NCBI RefSeq assembly: GCF_030913655.1
Contig: NZ_CP133189.1
Location: 2,480,001 to 2,544,000, forward strand
From: Clostridium sp. MB40-C1
GTDB lineage: Bacteria > Bacillota > Clostridia > Clostridiales > Clostridiaceae
Direction: 5' to 3'
DNA: 64,000 nt
A program made the translations under genes and the position numbers. Under the pieces are notes generated by a model. It had not been told where the DNA came from. It did not search any database and saw nothing but the letters and a program-made list of their open reading frames with translations. Below are positions 32,809 to 41,734 of the stretch, one piece after another (the first letter of the stretch is position 1; every line of letters begins with the position of its first letter).

Positions 32809-33234
32809 TTAAACAAATATTAACTTTATTAAATTATTTACAATTATACTTTTTATCTCACTTACTCTCTGTTCTGTTAAATCTAATCTTTCCGCTAATT
32901 TCTTATTTGATATTTTTTCAAAATACCTTAATTCAATTACTTTTTTATCTCTTTCAGCTAAACTTTCTAATGCATTATCTATTTTTTGTACTTGTATTTC
33001 CTTATTTCTTTTTATATCTTGTAAGTACTTTATTTTTTCTTCTTTAGAAACTACTTTATTTTCTACACTAGAACTAATTTTATTTGTAGGTGCTGATTTT
33101 TCTTCATAACTTATCGCTAATGAAGAATTATAATCATTTGCTATAGATTCTATTTCTAATTCTATATTTTTTATTTCCGCTTTTAAATTCTTATAATTAT
33201 ATAATAAATATTCTACTTTTTTATATAAATTCAA
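32809..33234 (-). CDS. ArpU/RinA-like late transcription regulator (sigma region-4 HTH)
   Basis: 141 aa. A coiled coil (residues 15-35 and 75-100) precedes a sigma-70 region-4-like HTH: ALESLAERDKKVIELRYFEK, ISNKKLAERLDLTEQRVSEI. Proteins of this kind switch on packaging and structural genes in Gram-positive phages. TTG start with GAGGTG 7 bases upstream, overlapping the helicase gene end. Its place next to the putative late promoter fits. Confidence 0.83.
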   Translation of the reverse strand: MNLYKKVEYLLYNYKNLKAEIKNIELEIESIANDYNSSLAISYEEKSAPTNKISSSVENKVVSKEEKIKYLQDIKRNKEIQVQKIDNALESLAERDKKVIELRYFEKISNKKLAERLDLTEQRVSEIKSIIVNNLIKLIFV

Positions 33235-34638
33235 TCATTTTCACCTCTTTCAACCTAGCTTTTACAGCTTCAAGTAAGGTATTTTGATTTACCTCTTTGT
33301 TCTCTAATGCTTTCATAACATCCTCGTCGACAGTACCTTTTGCTATAAGATGGTGTATTATTACTGTTTGTTTTTGCCCCTGCCTATGAAGTCTTGCATT
33401 AGCTTGTTGATATAATTCTAGACTCCATGTAAGCCCAAACCAAACAATAATATTTCCACCATATTGAAGATTTAATCCATGTCCTGCTGAAGCTGGATGC
33501 ACTAAAAGTATAGGTACCTCTCCATTATTCCATTTTTTAATATCTTTTGAATCCTTAAGTCTTATTGCATTTAAATTTTTTGATTTTAGAAAGCTAACTA
33601 TTCTATCATAATCATGCTTAAAACTATAAAATATTAAAACTGGGTTACCATTAGCTGATTCAATAATATCTAATAATGCTTTTAATTTTTCTTCATGTAT
33701 TTCTACAACCTGCTTGTCCTCACTATAAATAGCTCCATTAGACATTTGTAGTAATTTATTAGTAAGTACTGCTGCATTAGCTGCAGTAATATCATCTTCT
33801 CCTAATTCTATTACAAGATCCTTTTCTAGTTGCTTATATTTATCCATAGATTGTTTTGGTAAATTAATATTTATAACATTGTCAATTCTTTCAGGAATAT
33901 CTAAATAATCTTTGGCCATCATAGAAATACAAATATCACCTATCTTTTTATGGATCTGTTCTTCCGCCCCTTCTTTTAGAGCCCAGTTATAAACTACATA
34001 TTGATTTCTTCTTCCTGGGTTAAAGTACTGTTGCCTATAACTTGTAATGGTCTTACCTAATCTTTTGCCCCCATCTAACAAATAAATTTGTGGCCATAAA
34101 TCTATTAAGCTGTTAGGTGCTGGGGTTCCAGTAAGCCCTACTATTCTTTTAAAATATGGCCTAACTTTCTTTAAAGCTCTAAACCTTTTAGCCTTAGAAG
34201 ATTTAAAGGAACTCAATTCATCAATAACACAAGTATCCCATTTCCAATTCTTAAAGTAATTATCTACTAACCAAACTACATTTTCTCTATTCGTTACATA
34301 TATATCCGCATTTTTTTCAACTGCATCTATTCTCTGTTTTGGCGTACCTAGAATCTTAGATATTTTTAAATGTTTTATATGATCCCATTTACTTATTTCA
34401 GTACTCCATGTATCTTCTGCTACTCTTAAAGGCGCTATAACTAATATTTTCTCTGATTCACCAAGAAATAATAAATCATCTATCGCAGTTAATGTGCTTA
34501 TAGTTTTGCCCATACCCATATCTACGCTGTGGGGAGAAATAAACCTGAAGCTTTATTATCTAAAATATGATTTATTGCGTATTCTTGATAATTCCAAGGT
34601 TTAAAATCCACACTACCACCTTCTTTCTTTTTACTCAT
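33221..34638 (-). pseudogene. SNF2-family DNA helicase disrupted by an 11-bp insertion
   Basis: Coding starts at ATG 34638 (MSKKKEGGSVDFKPWNYQEY, AINHILDNKASGLFL) and should continue LDMGMGKTISTLTAID, but an extra 11 bases (CCCCACAGCGT) at about 34524-34534 add PTA and a stop. Removing them restores the frame exactly. The remaining 432 codons (from ATG 34519) keep most of Walker A (MGMGKT), the DE box (VIDELSSFKS), and motifs V/VI (GHGLNLQYGGN, QANARLHRQGQKQ). No ribosome site precedes the internal ATG. The family is phage replication/recombination associated. Either a true null, restart at 34519, or a sequence error. Confidence 0.82.
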
Positions 34639-34654
34639 TTTTGAGTAATTTTTA

Positions 34655-34930
34655 TTATCTAATCTTCTCTACTAATTTATTTATGCCCTCAGTACTATCT
34701 ATACACTCAACTCTAAATCCTAAATTTCTTAATTCTTTTGCTCTATATTCTTGTAAAGCCCTTAGCTTTTTACCTGGTGCTTTAAGTTCTACGAAAATAA
34801 TCTTCCCTTGTGGTAATAAAACAATCCTATCAGGCACTCCGGACATTCCTGGGCTAACAAACTTTAATGCTTTGCCACCTAATAATTCAATTTGTTTTTT
34901 AAGCCTTTTTTCAATTCTTGACTCTTCCAA
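34655..34930 (-). CDS. VRR-NUC domain nuclease
   Basis: About 91 aa with the whole VRR-NUC fold: LLGGKALKFVSPGMSGVPDR, IVLLPQGKIIFVELKAPGKK, LRALQEYRAKELRNLGFRVE (catalytic D in GVPDR, E-x-K in VELKAP). Stand-alone phage VRR-NUC proteins are structure-specific nucleases thought to act in recombination or packaging. TTG start with AAGGTG 5 bases upstream; frame is open further without a site. Next to the helicase gene, often paired. Confidence 0.9.
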   Translation of the reverse strand: MEESRIEKRLKKQIELLGGKALKFVSPGMSGVPDRIVLLPQGKIIFVELKAPGKKLRALQEYRAKELRNLGFRVECIDSTEGINKLVEKIR

Positions 34931-34950
34931 TTTGTCACCTTCTTTATTAG

Positions 34951-35224
34951 TGGGAACACGGGAACAGATTTTATATATAATGTATATCTGTGTCATTAGG
35001 CATATAGGTGTATATGTATATACGCCTAATTATATTAATATTACTTATATATAATATTTTGTTCCCATTGTACCCACCTCTATCTAATACATTGATTTTA
35101 TTAATTTTTGTCTGGGCACAATAGTGGGAACAAATTGAAAATTTATGTTCCCATTGTGCCCGCTGCGGGTTAATTTGTAAATACACTTTGTGTCCACTTG
35201 TTTTTTTTTACTTTGTGCCCACTT
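34951..35224. other. repeat-rich, AT-rich non-coding region; candidate phage replication origin
   Basis: Contains direct TGGGAACA / CGGGAACA (34951-34966), TTGTTCCCATTGTACCC (35059), and an inverted pair GGGCACAAT-AGT-GGGAACA (35114-35132) / TGTTCCCATTGTGCCC (35146-35161). Two direct CTTTGTG(T/C)CCACTT copies follow (35187, 35211). An AT-rich block of about 90 bases (34968-35060) lies between. It sits directly after the primase-helicase gene, a common place for a phage origin. Confidence 0.55.
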
Positions 35225-35230
35225 ATCTGT

Positions 35231-37651
35231 TTAAAATTTACGTACATAAGCCCTTTGTTTTCCATAAATTTTACCGAATCTTAAAGAGTTATTACTCTTC
35301 TCCCAACCCTCGAGACCTTTTAGAATATCATTTATTTCTCTACTCTGTATAGGTGTAAGCTGTTTAGGATCTCCATTAAATAACTCAACCCATATTTCCA
35401 TTACACAAGTTTTATCTCTTCTTAAAGTACCTTCTGGAATATCACCAAATTCAGAACCATGTATATAGTTTCTTTTTTCAGCTATTCCTAAACTATACCA
35501 ATTATCTGTAATAGGCTTATCTAAGTACTCTTGAATTAATCCAGCTTTTGCACTTTCTTCTGAATGTGCTTCTTGTTGCTTTTGTGCTTCTTTTTCTTCT
35601 TCTCTACTTAAATATAAAGGTTCTCCATCTTTCCACAACTCTACAGCCTCAGCCCATATTTGATTTATTTCATATTCTGTTAAGTCTTTAAATACACTTT
35701 TACCTGGTTTATTTACACCGACATCTATTGGCCAAAATCTTCTATTTCCTGTCTTATCTCTTAAAAATTCTCTATCATTTGTAGTTCCAATAAATACACA
35801 TTGACGTGGAAATCTACTTGTTCTTCTTCCATAAGCCACTCTATAAATATCTTCTGTCTTACTTAGGAAATGCTTTGTTGCTTCAATATCAGCTTTCTTT
35901 GTAGCCATCATTTCTCCTATTTCTAATAACCAAACACCCTGTAATTGTTCATAGGCCTCTTTGCCATTTACGGTTGTTAATGAATCGGAGTACCATTCCT
36001 GGCCAAGCTTTTTAATAATAGTACTTTTACCTATTCCCTGTGGTCCGCTTAGCACTGGCATATTATCAAATTTACAACCAGGATTAAAAACTCTTGCAAC
36101 TGCTGCAACTAATATTTTTCTAGTTACTGTTTTTACATAGCTGCTATCCTCAGCACCTAAATAATCTATAAATAATGTATCTACCCTCTTCACCCCATCC
36201 CATAAAAGGACATCAAGATATTCCTTAATGGGGTGAAATGTATGCTTTTCAAAACTCAAGACTAAAGCATCACAACACTTTGCAGTACTTGAAATATTAT
36301 AGTATTTTTCAATAAATTCTCTAAGTCCACTATCATCAGTATCATTCCAATCACTTTTATTATCTTTATTTCTCCATGGAAGTCGGCCAATAACTACAGC
36401 CCTGTTAGAAAACTCATTATATGCTATTTTTTCTTTTAACAATGGCTCATTTTCTATTATTAATAAAAAGTTACTTATTGTACTTCTTAACTTTCCTTGT
36501 TCTGTATATTTGAGCCCATTTAACCATTCTGTTTCTTGTATATCCCCAACTATCCCAAAATCCTCTTGAGCTTTTTCCATTCTTTCTTTTCCTAAAGTCT
36601 GCATTACTTTTTCATCAGAACTAACAAACTCGCTCATTCTAGTAAAAGACGGCATTCTATTAACCGGAGTATCTGGTTTAGCTTCTTCATCTAAATGACC
36701 AAACTTATGGATTCTAACTAGGTCAAAGGAATTACATAAAATATTACTTGCTGGATCTGTCCCATGGTGGCTATAACTAAATTTATCTTCATAAACTACA
36801 ACTCCACCAGTTGTTGACCCTTCAGCATAGGTATATCTGGTTTCATCCGCACCAGGTACATACACATCATTTAAAAAATATGCTATTGCTTCGGTTATTG
36901 TATAGGTCCTACAAAAGGCACCTATAATGCCTTTCTTCTCTAATGGATCTTCCTGCTTTTTTAAAACATTATTTAATTTTGCCCTAGCTCTTGAACTTTC
37001 TGGCCAATAACTCACATCTTGCCACCCAAAAGTATATCTAGCTAATATTTCATCAGGATTTAACCATGGCTCATCCTGAATTTTGAAAATATAATCCCCA
37101 TCACTTGAAGTACTTGGCCAATACATTAATCTACTAGGTTCATAGGTTGTATCATCAAATTGATCTATCCCTAAGTCACTAGCTATCATTCTTGCTATAG
37201 CTTGGTATTCATCAGGAAGTACTGGTCTTGATAGAGGTATAACTAATCTTAATCTTGGGTTATCGGGTGTGTGCGTATGAGTTGAATACATAGCTACTGA
37301 AAAGTCCCATAGCAATTCTATACTTGACCATATATCACCCTTAACATAATCTAGGTCTAATGTTAGTAAAGTTCTATTCTGAACATTCTCCGCTTTTCTA
37401 CGCCCATTTTTGAGTCCACCACCTACAAACCCACCAACATCCTTAATTCTATCTTTTTCAGTTTTAGACATTTTCTTATATTCTGTATAGGTCTCTGGTG
37501 TTCTTGTAGTATTAGACAATTTGTCAACTAACTCTGACCATAAAATATTTTTATTTTTCCATTGAGTTTCTTTTCTACTTTTTCCAGTAGCTATAGCTAT
37601 AGATCCATCATATTTAATTTTTGGTTTATCTTCTGTTTTATAGGCTTCCAA
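35231..37651 (-). CDS. primase-helicase (AEP-like N-terminus, VapE/D5-type ATPase C-terminus)
   Basis: 806 aa. Residues 60-200 carry AEP primase-like motifs (TLLTLDLDYVKGD at ~95-105, YSTHTHTPDNPRLRLVIPLS at ~122-141). Residues 460-700 form the virulence-associated-E ATPase: Walker A LSGPQGIGKST (535-544), then WLLEIGEMMATKKADIEATK, FLSKTEDIYRVAYGRRTSRF, FIGTTNDREFLRDKTGNRRF. It primes and unwinds at the origin. TTG start with GAGGTG 5 bases upstream. The downstream 280 bases look like an origin. Confidence 0.9.
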   Translation of the reverse strand: MEAYKTEDKPKIKYDGSIAIATGKSRKETQWKNKNILWSELVDKLSNTTRTPETYTEYKKMSKTEKDRIKDVGGFVGGGLKNGRRKAENVQNRTLLTLDLDYVKGDIWSSIELLWDFSVAMYSTHTHTPDNPRLRLVIPLSRPVLPDEYQAIARMIASDLGIDQFDDTTYEPSRLMYWPSTSSDGDYIFKIQDEPWLNPDEILARYTFGWQDVSYWPESSRARAKLNNVLKKQEDPLEKKGIIGAFCRTYTITEAIAYFLNDVYVPGADETRYTYAEGSTTGGVVVYEDKFSYSHHGTDPASNILCNSFDLVRIHKFGHLDEEAKPDTPVNRMPSFTRMSEFVSSDEKVMQTLGKERMEKAQEDFGIVGDIQETEWLNGLKYTEQGKLRSTISNFLLIIENEPLLKEKIAYNEFSNRAVVIGRLPWRNKDNKSDWNDTDDSGLREFIEKYYNISSTAKCCDALVLSFEKHTFHPIKEYLDVLLWDGVKRVDTLFIDYLGAEDSSYVKTVTRKILVAAVARVFNPGCKFDNMPVLSGPQGIGKSTIIKKLGQEWYSDSLTTVNGKEAYEQLQGVWLLEIGEMMATKKADIEATKHFLSKTEDIYRVAYGRRTSRFPRQCVFIGTTNDREFLRDKTGNRRFWPIDVGVNKPGKSVFKDLTEYEINQIWAEAVELWKDGEPLYLSREEEKEAQKQQEAHSEESAKAGLIQEYLDKPITDNWYSLGIAEKRNYIHGSEFGDIPEGTLRRDKTCVMEIWVELFNGDPKQLTPIQSREINDILKGLEGWEKSNNSLRFGKIYGKQRAYVRKF

Positions 37652-37697
37652 GGTATCACCTCTTTTCTATATAAAAGAATGTTCTTTTTTATTCACC

Positions 37698-38723
37698 TTA
37701 TTTCTCCACATATCTATCTACATTTTTTATCATAAAGGTTATAGATCCATCCCCATTATTTTGAATGCCAAATCTATTAATATCTTTATAAGCTTCCTCA
37801 GTTATACTAATTTCAATGTCACTGTCTATTTTAAGTTTTAATCTACTAAGTCTTTTTTCTAAATATTCTTTATCAACTTTTACCTCTTCAATATCATTGG
37901 CTTGCATATAAGCAATAAAATCTTTCTTACTTTCTTTAAAAGGTAAAACCTTTGAGGCAAAATTATATATGTCTATTTCTTCATTTTCTTTAAGTTCATT
38001 TTTAACAAAGCTTCTTATTTCCTCCGCCTTTACCGCGTCTTCTTTTAAATTACTTCTTGTCCAATTCTCTACTGCATTCATAAAAACTCTTGTATTATCT
38101 CTATCATTATCAATTAATAGGCATTCAAGGAATTTTTCTGTAAAGTAGTCAGCCCCGTATTCATCACTTTTCTTACTTTTAACTTTATCAAGTACTAAAA
38201 GATTATACTCTTGGCCATTACGTATAGGTCTAATAAAAGCAGCCTTTTGAACTTTTTTAGTTGCCGGTAACCCTGTTTTTATAGGAGTTATTTTAATAAT
38301 TACATTATTATCAATAGAACTAATCTCATGTGTATATTGTTTAATATAATCAAGCTTAAGTATTCCTAACATAGGACCATATTCAGTACTAATAGATACA
38401 ACAAATAAATTACAAGATGGTATATTAATATTAGATTTCATAAAGCTAAATAAGCTATTAGCGATACAATTTGAAGCTTCAAGCAAATCAATCTGTCCAT
38501 TTAAATACTCCTGACTAGTTTCTCTTATCAGAGTACTACTTTCTTTAAATATTGCATATTTTAAATCATTATCTTTAAGTACTCTTTCGATATGACTTAA
38601 AATGAATTTATACACTTCATCATTAAGGGCTATTTTATAATTATTTAATATAGGTTCATCTGAATTATTATCTAACACATGAAGTACTGCTTCATTTATT
38701 GAAATATCTCTAATCTTATCCAT
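37698..38723 (-). CDS. nucleoid-associated protein NdpA/YejK family
   Basis: About 341 aa. N-terminus DISINEAVLHVLDNNSDEPI, LNNYKIALNDEVYKFILSHI is the NdpA start, with LFVVSISTEYGPMLGILKLD and the basic mid region. NdpA/YejK binds DNA and associates with the nucleoid; phage copies are known but their role is unclear. AAGGAGAG lies 11 bases before the ATG at 38723; the frame is open for 22 more codons without a site. Lies between zinc-ribbon and primase genes. Confidence 0.83.
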   Translation of the reverse strand: MDKIRDISINEAVLHVLDNNSDEPILNNYKIALNDEVYKFILSHIERVLKDNDLKYAIFKESSTLIRETSQEYLNGQIDLLEASNCIANSLFSFMKSNINIPSCNLFVVSISTEYGPMLGILKLDYIKQYTHEISSIDNNVIIKITPIKTGLPATKKVQKAAFIRPIRNGQEYNLLVLDKVKSKKSDEYGADYFTEKFLECLLIDNDRDNTRVFMNAVENWTRSNLKEDAVKAEEIRSFVKNELKENEEIDIYNFASKVLPFKESKKDFIAYMQANDIEEVKVDKEYLEKRLSRLKLKIDSDIEISITEEAYKDINRFGIQNNGDGSITFMIKNVDRYVEK

Positions 38724-38757
38724 AGTTTTTACACTCTCCTTATAAATTTTTTTTAAA

Positions 38758-38937
38758 TTAAGAATTGATTTTTCTCCCATTTCCATCAACGGTTATTTTA
38801 AATCCACACTTGCAAGTTCTGATATAAAAGTTATCTTCTACGACAATTCCACCTTCCCCATTTCCTATTGTAGTACTACCACACTTAGGACAAACTTCAT
38901 ATTTTTTCATTATTGGTAATAATGTTCTAATATTCAT
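38758..38937 (-). CDS. zinc-ribbon protein, DUF3797-like, about 59 aa
   Basis: LLPIMKKYEVCPKCGSTTIG then TRTCKCGF-type RTCKCGFKITV: one CX2C and one CXC pair, so a small zinc ribbon matching DUF3797 of Firmicute phages. Start at the ATG at 38937 with AAAGAG upstream; a GTG at 38949 is possible. It is next to DNA polymerase and probably binds nucleic acid. Confidence 0.7.
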   Translation of the reverse strand: MNIRTLLPIMKKYEVCPKCGSTTIGNGEGGIVVEDNFYIRTCKCGFKITVDGNGRKINS

Positions 38938-38976
38938 ATCCAATATCACTCTTTCATTTTTATTTTAAATCTTGCC

Positions 38977-40950
38977 TTAATCCTTTTGGTAATAATTACA
39001 TTCATATCCATCAGCTTTTAATGGGAGCCCTGGTGCCCATTCTATTGGTTCAGCAAATATAGAATTTACTTCTTCAAGACTTCCAAACTCTTTAGGTACA
39101 TCTATTACCAGCTCATCATGCACATGCATTACTATAGGGTACCCCTTCTTTTCTACTCTCATCATTGTTATACCTAAGCAATCCCTAGCAGTAGCTTGTA
39201 CAATATTCTCTACTAATTTAGGTCCATAGGTATCTATTCTGGTCCACTGTTTACTTGTTTGCTCCATACCTTCATAAGTAATTTTATCTCCACTAAAAGT
39301 TTGGTGGGGTTCTATCTTTGGTCTTATATAACTTAGCTTTCTACCTGAAGGTAACTGTATAAATAAAACTCCTGGATCATATATAAACTTAAGTCCATAT
39401 TGTAAATTCACTGTAGTTCTTTCCCTTATCGCCTTTTTAACTGCTTTATCTACATCCCACCAGAATTTAGTTATATTAGGATTAGCGTTTCTCCAGCTTT
39501 TAACTAGCCCCGGAAGTTCTTCTTCTGGAATACTCTTTTTTCTATCCATTGAACTTAGAGCTCCAACACTCCCGCCATAGCCTAAGGCTAATTCTGCTAT
39601 TTTTCCTTTCTGCCTTAACTCCGAACCTTTTTTTATACTTTCTATAGGAATCTTAAACATCTGACTTGCTGAAGCTTCATAAATCTTACCATGAGTTTTA
39701 AAAACATCTAATCTCCATTGTTCCCCAGCAAACCAAGCAATCACTCTTGCTTCGATAGCACTGAAGTCTGATACTATGAATCTATTACCTACCTTAGGTA
39801 TAAAAGCGGTTCTTATAAGCTGGCTTAGTGTATCTGGAACACTATCATATAAAAATTCTACATTATCAAAATTACCTTTTCTAACAAAATTTCTAGCATC
39901 ATCTAAATCAGGCAAATGGTTTTGAGGCAAATTTTGCACCTGAACTAATCTTCCTGCCCATCTTCCGGTACGATTAGCTCCATAAAACTGTAATAGTCCT
40001 CTCACTCTACCATCTTTACATCTTGCATTTTGCATTGTAATATATTTCTTAATAGATGTTTTAGCCATTAGTTTTCTTAACTCTAACATTTGTATTACTT
40101 CATTCTTATCAAGGTTTTTAGCTTCTTCTATAAGGCCTGGAATACTAACTTTATTTAAAGATTTAACTTCATGGCCTAATCTTGCCCCTATCCATTTTTT
40201 TATTTGGGTAGGACTATTTGGATTTTCAAGTCCTGTAAGTTTAATAGCAGCCTTTATTAATCTTTTAGTATAATCAGCATCACATTCAATAGCTTTTTCT
40301 ATAAGCGTCAAATCTGTATTAATACCTCTGTCATTTATACGTTGATCCAGCTGCCATAGCATTTGTTCTTTATTTGTAGTTTCATATTTACTTAGTAACT
40401 TTCTAATATTTCTTTCTACCTCAACATCTCGCTTACAGTATTCTTTAAATAAGTTCCATTTTTCTAAATCATGTTCTGGAAGATTCCTGGTTCTCTTACC
40501 ATTGGTTTTAGTAGGTTTACATGGCTTACAGAAATATTGAATTAAGGCTTTACCCTCTTTCATCTTTTGCTTGTCCTCTTCAAACTTTAAAGCCTTGCCT
40601 ACCATATCTAAGGAACTTGGTAACCCTAGTGTTAAAGCTTTTACCATTGTACATTCCCAATCATCAGGATGACACTTGAGACCCTTGAAATGGGCATTAA
40701 TTGCATTTCTTTCAAAATTGGCGTTAAATGCAGTTTTTAAAACTCTACTGCAATGATCATAAATATCAAATTCCAGTACCTCTGGTATTTTCTCTCCATT
40801 CATAATGTCTATTATTTTTACTGGTTCATCATCATAGGCATATGCAAGTAACATTATTTCAAATGATGGGTGCTCACAATATTTATAAGCACCCACACTT
40901 TTAATGTCTAACTCGCAATATGTTTCAACGTCTATTGCAAGTGTTCTCAT
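38977..40950 (-). CDS. phage DNA polymerase (family A) with 3'-5' exonuclease
   Basis: 657 aa. Exonuclease I motif at residues 4-14 (LAIDVETYCEL), Exo II in LKTAFNANFERNAINAH. Polymerase motif A: FIVSDFSAIEARVIAWFAGE; motif B: RQKGKIAELALGYGGSVGAL; motif C: MHVHDELVIDVPKE. No 5'-3' exonuclease domain, as usual in phages. It replicates the phage with the VapE-type primase-helicase. Confidence 0.95.
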   Translation of the reverse strand: MRTLAIDVETYCELDIKSVGAYKYCEHPSFEIMLLAYAYDDEPVKIIDIMNGEKIPEVLEFDIYDHCSRVLKTAFNANFERNAINAHFKGLKCHPDDWECTMVKALTLGLPSSLDMVGKALKFEEDKQKMKEGKALIQYFCKPCKPTKTNGKRTRNLPEHDLEKWNLFKEYCKRDVEVERNIRKLLSKYETTNKEQMLWQLDQRINDRGINTDLTLIEKAIECDADYTKRLIKAAIKLTGLENPNSPTQIKKWIGARLGHEVKSLNKVSIPGLIEEAKNLDKNEVIQMLELRKLMAKTSIKKYITMQNARCKDGRVRGLLQFYGANRTGRWAGRLVQVQNLPQNHLPDLDDARNFVRKGNFDNVEFLYDSVPDTLSQLIRTAFIPKVGNRFIVSDFSAIEARVIAWFAGEQWRLDVFKTHGKIYEASASQMFKIPIESIKKGSELRQKGKIAELALGYGGSVGALSSMDRKKSIPEEELPGLVKSWRNANPNITKFWWDVDKAVKKAIRERTTVNLQYGLKFIYDPGVLFIQLPSGRKLSYIRPKIEPHQTFSGDKITYEGMEQTSKQWTRIDTYGPKLVENIVQATARDCLGITMMRVEKKGYPIVMHVHDELVIDVPKEFGSLEEVNSIFAEPIEWAPGLPLKADGYECNYYQKD

Positions 40951-40954
40951 ATTA

Positions 40955-41116
40955 CTACCTCACAAATTTTTCAGCATATCTAAGTTGCTGTTTTATATAT
41001 AGATCATCTTCTTTTCCTCCAGCTACTAACCAATCTGTAATTCTTTTATTTATATCTTCTAATACAACTGAAGGAATAGAATATTTATCTAAATCTGATA
41101 TACTATTTATCTTCAT
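40955..41116 (-). CDS. small conserved phage protein next to DNA polymerase, 53 aa
   Basis: MKINSISDLDKYSIPSVVLE, DINKRITDWLVAGGKEDDLY, IKQQLRYAEKFVR. The I-x-D-W-x-A-x-G-G-K-E-D-D-x-Y-I motif recurs in small proteins between DNA polymerase and ssDNA-binding genes of Firmicute phages (DUF6877-like, from memory). Start choice: ATG 41116 over ATG 41137, neither with a strong site; it follows the preceding gene with coupling. Confidence 0.7.
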   Translation of the reverse strand: MKINSISDLDKYSIPSVVLEDINKRITDWLVAGGKEDDLYIKQQLRYAEKFVR

Positions 41117-41120
41117 GACT

Positions 41121-41681
41121 CTATCCCAAGAAATCATCTTCTGCAGTTTCTATTGCCTCAAAGTCATCTTCTGCTCTTGTAAATCCACCTAATGGCTCAC
41201 CATCTTCTAATTTTTGAACATTACCTAAACCGCAAGCAACACCTTTATTACCACCCGCACTATAAGCATAGAAGTTAAGAGTAAGTCTTGCATAGCAGCC
41301 ACTATATACTTCTGTAGCATCTAGTATAGGTTGTACATTTTTATCAACAATACCAGGCTTATTTTTACTATTAGCATTTACATAATAACAATTTGCATAA
41401 GCTTCATCATCAGGTCTATCTACATTACCATCATGTAGTGGTGTTTTTAAGTTAGGTGGAATTTTACCACCCCATTTAGCTTTTCCTAGTTCCTTAGCTT
41501 CATTAGTAGCTTCTTTAATAGCTTTTAATGTTTCTGTATCTGTCTTAGGTATTATTACACTTACTGAGTATTTAGGTTCATTTCCTTCTATTGCGCGAGG
41601 TTCAAACAAATATGCATAGCTTAATCTAACCTTTCCTGTAGTTACCTTTGTTCCTGTTCTTTTTGCTGTTACTTTTGCCAT
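41121..41681 (-). CDS. DUF2815 protein, ssDNA-binding-like
   Basis: 186 aa: KVTTGKVRLSYAYLFEPRAI, EGNEPKYSVSVIIPKTDTET, GKIPPNLKTPLHDGNVDRPD, GCYARLTLNFYAYSAGGNKG, and an acidic tail ending DDFLG. This is the gp2.5-like ssDNA-binding fold predicted for DUF2815; the acidic C-terminus is typical of SSBs for partner recruitment. Located with DNA polymerase and DUF2800, the standard order. AAAGGAG precedes the ATG. Confidence 0.87.
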   Translation of the reverse strand: MAKVTAKRTGTKVTTGKVRLSYAYLFEPRAIEGNEPKYSVSVIIPKTDTETLKAIKEATNEAKELGKAKWGGKIPPNLKTPLHDGNVDRPDDEAYANCYYVNANSKNKPGIVDKNVQPILDATEVYSGCYARLTLNFYAYSAGGNKGVACGLGNVQKLEDGEPLGGFTRAEDDFEAIETAEDDFLG

Positions 41682-41734
41682 AATAATATCTCTCCTTTAT
41701 TATTTAAAATTATTTTTTTATTTATATCTTGTAA

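Noticed and set aside
34971-35186. 71-codon minus-strand ORF between VRR-NUC and primase-helicase genes
   Set aside because: Low-complexity translation of the repeat region, no ribosome site, and it reads across palindromes.
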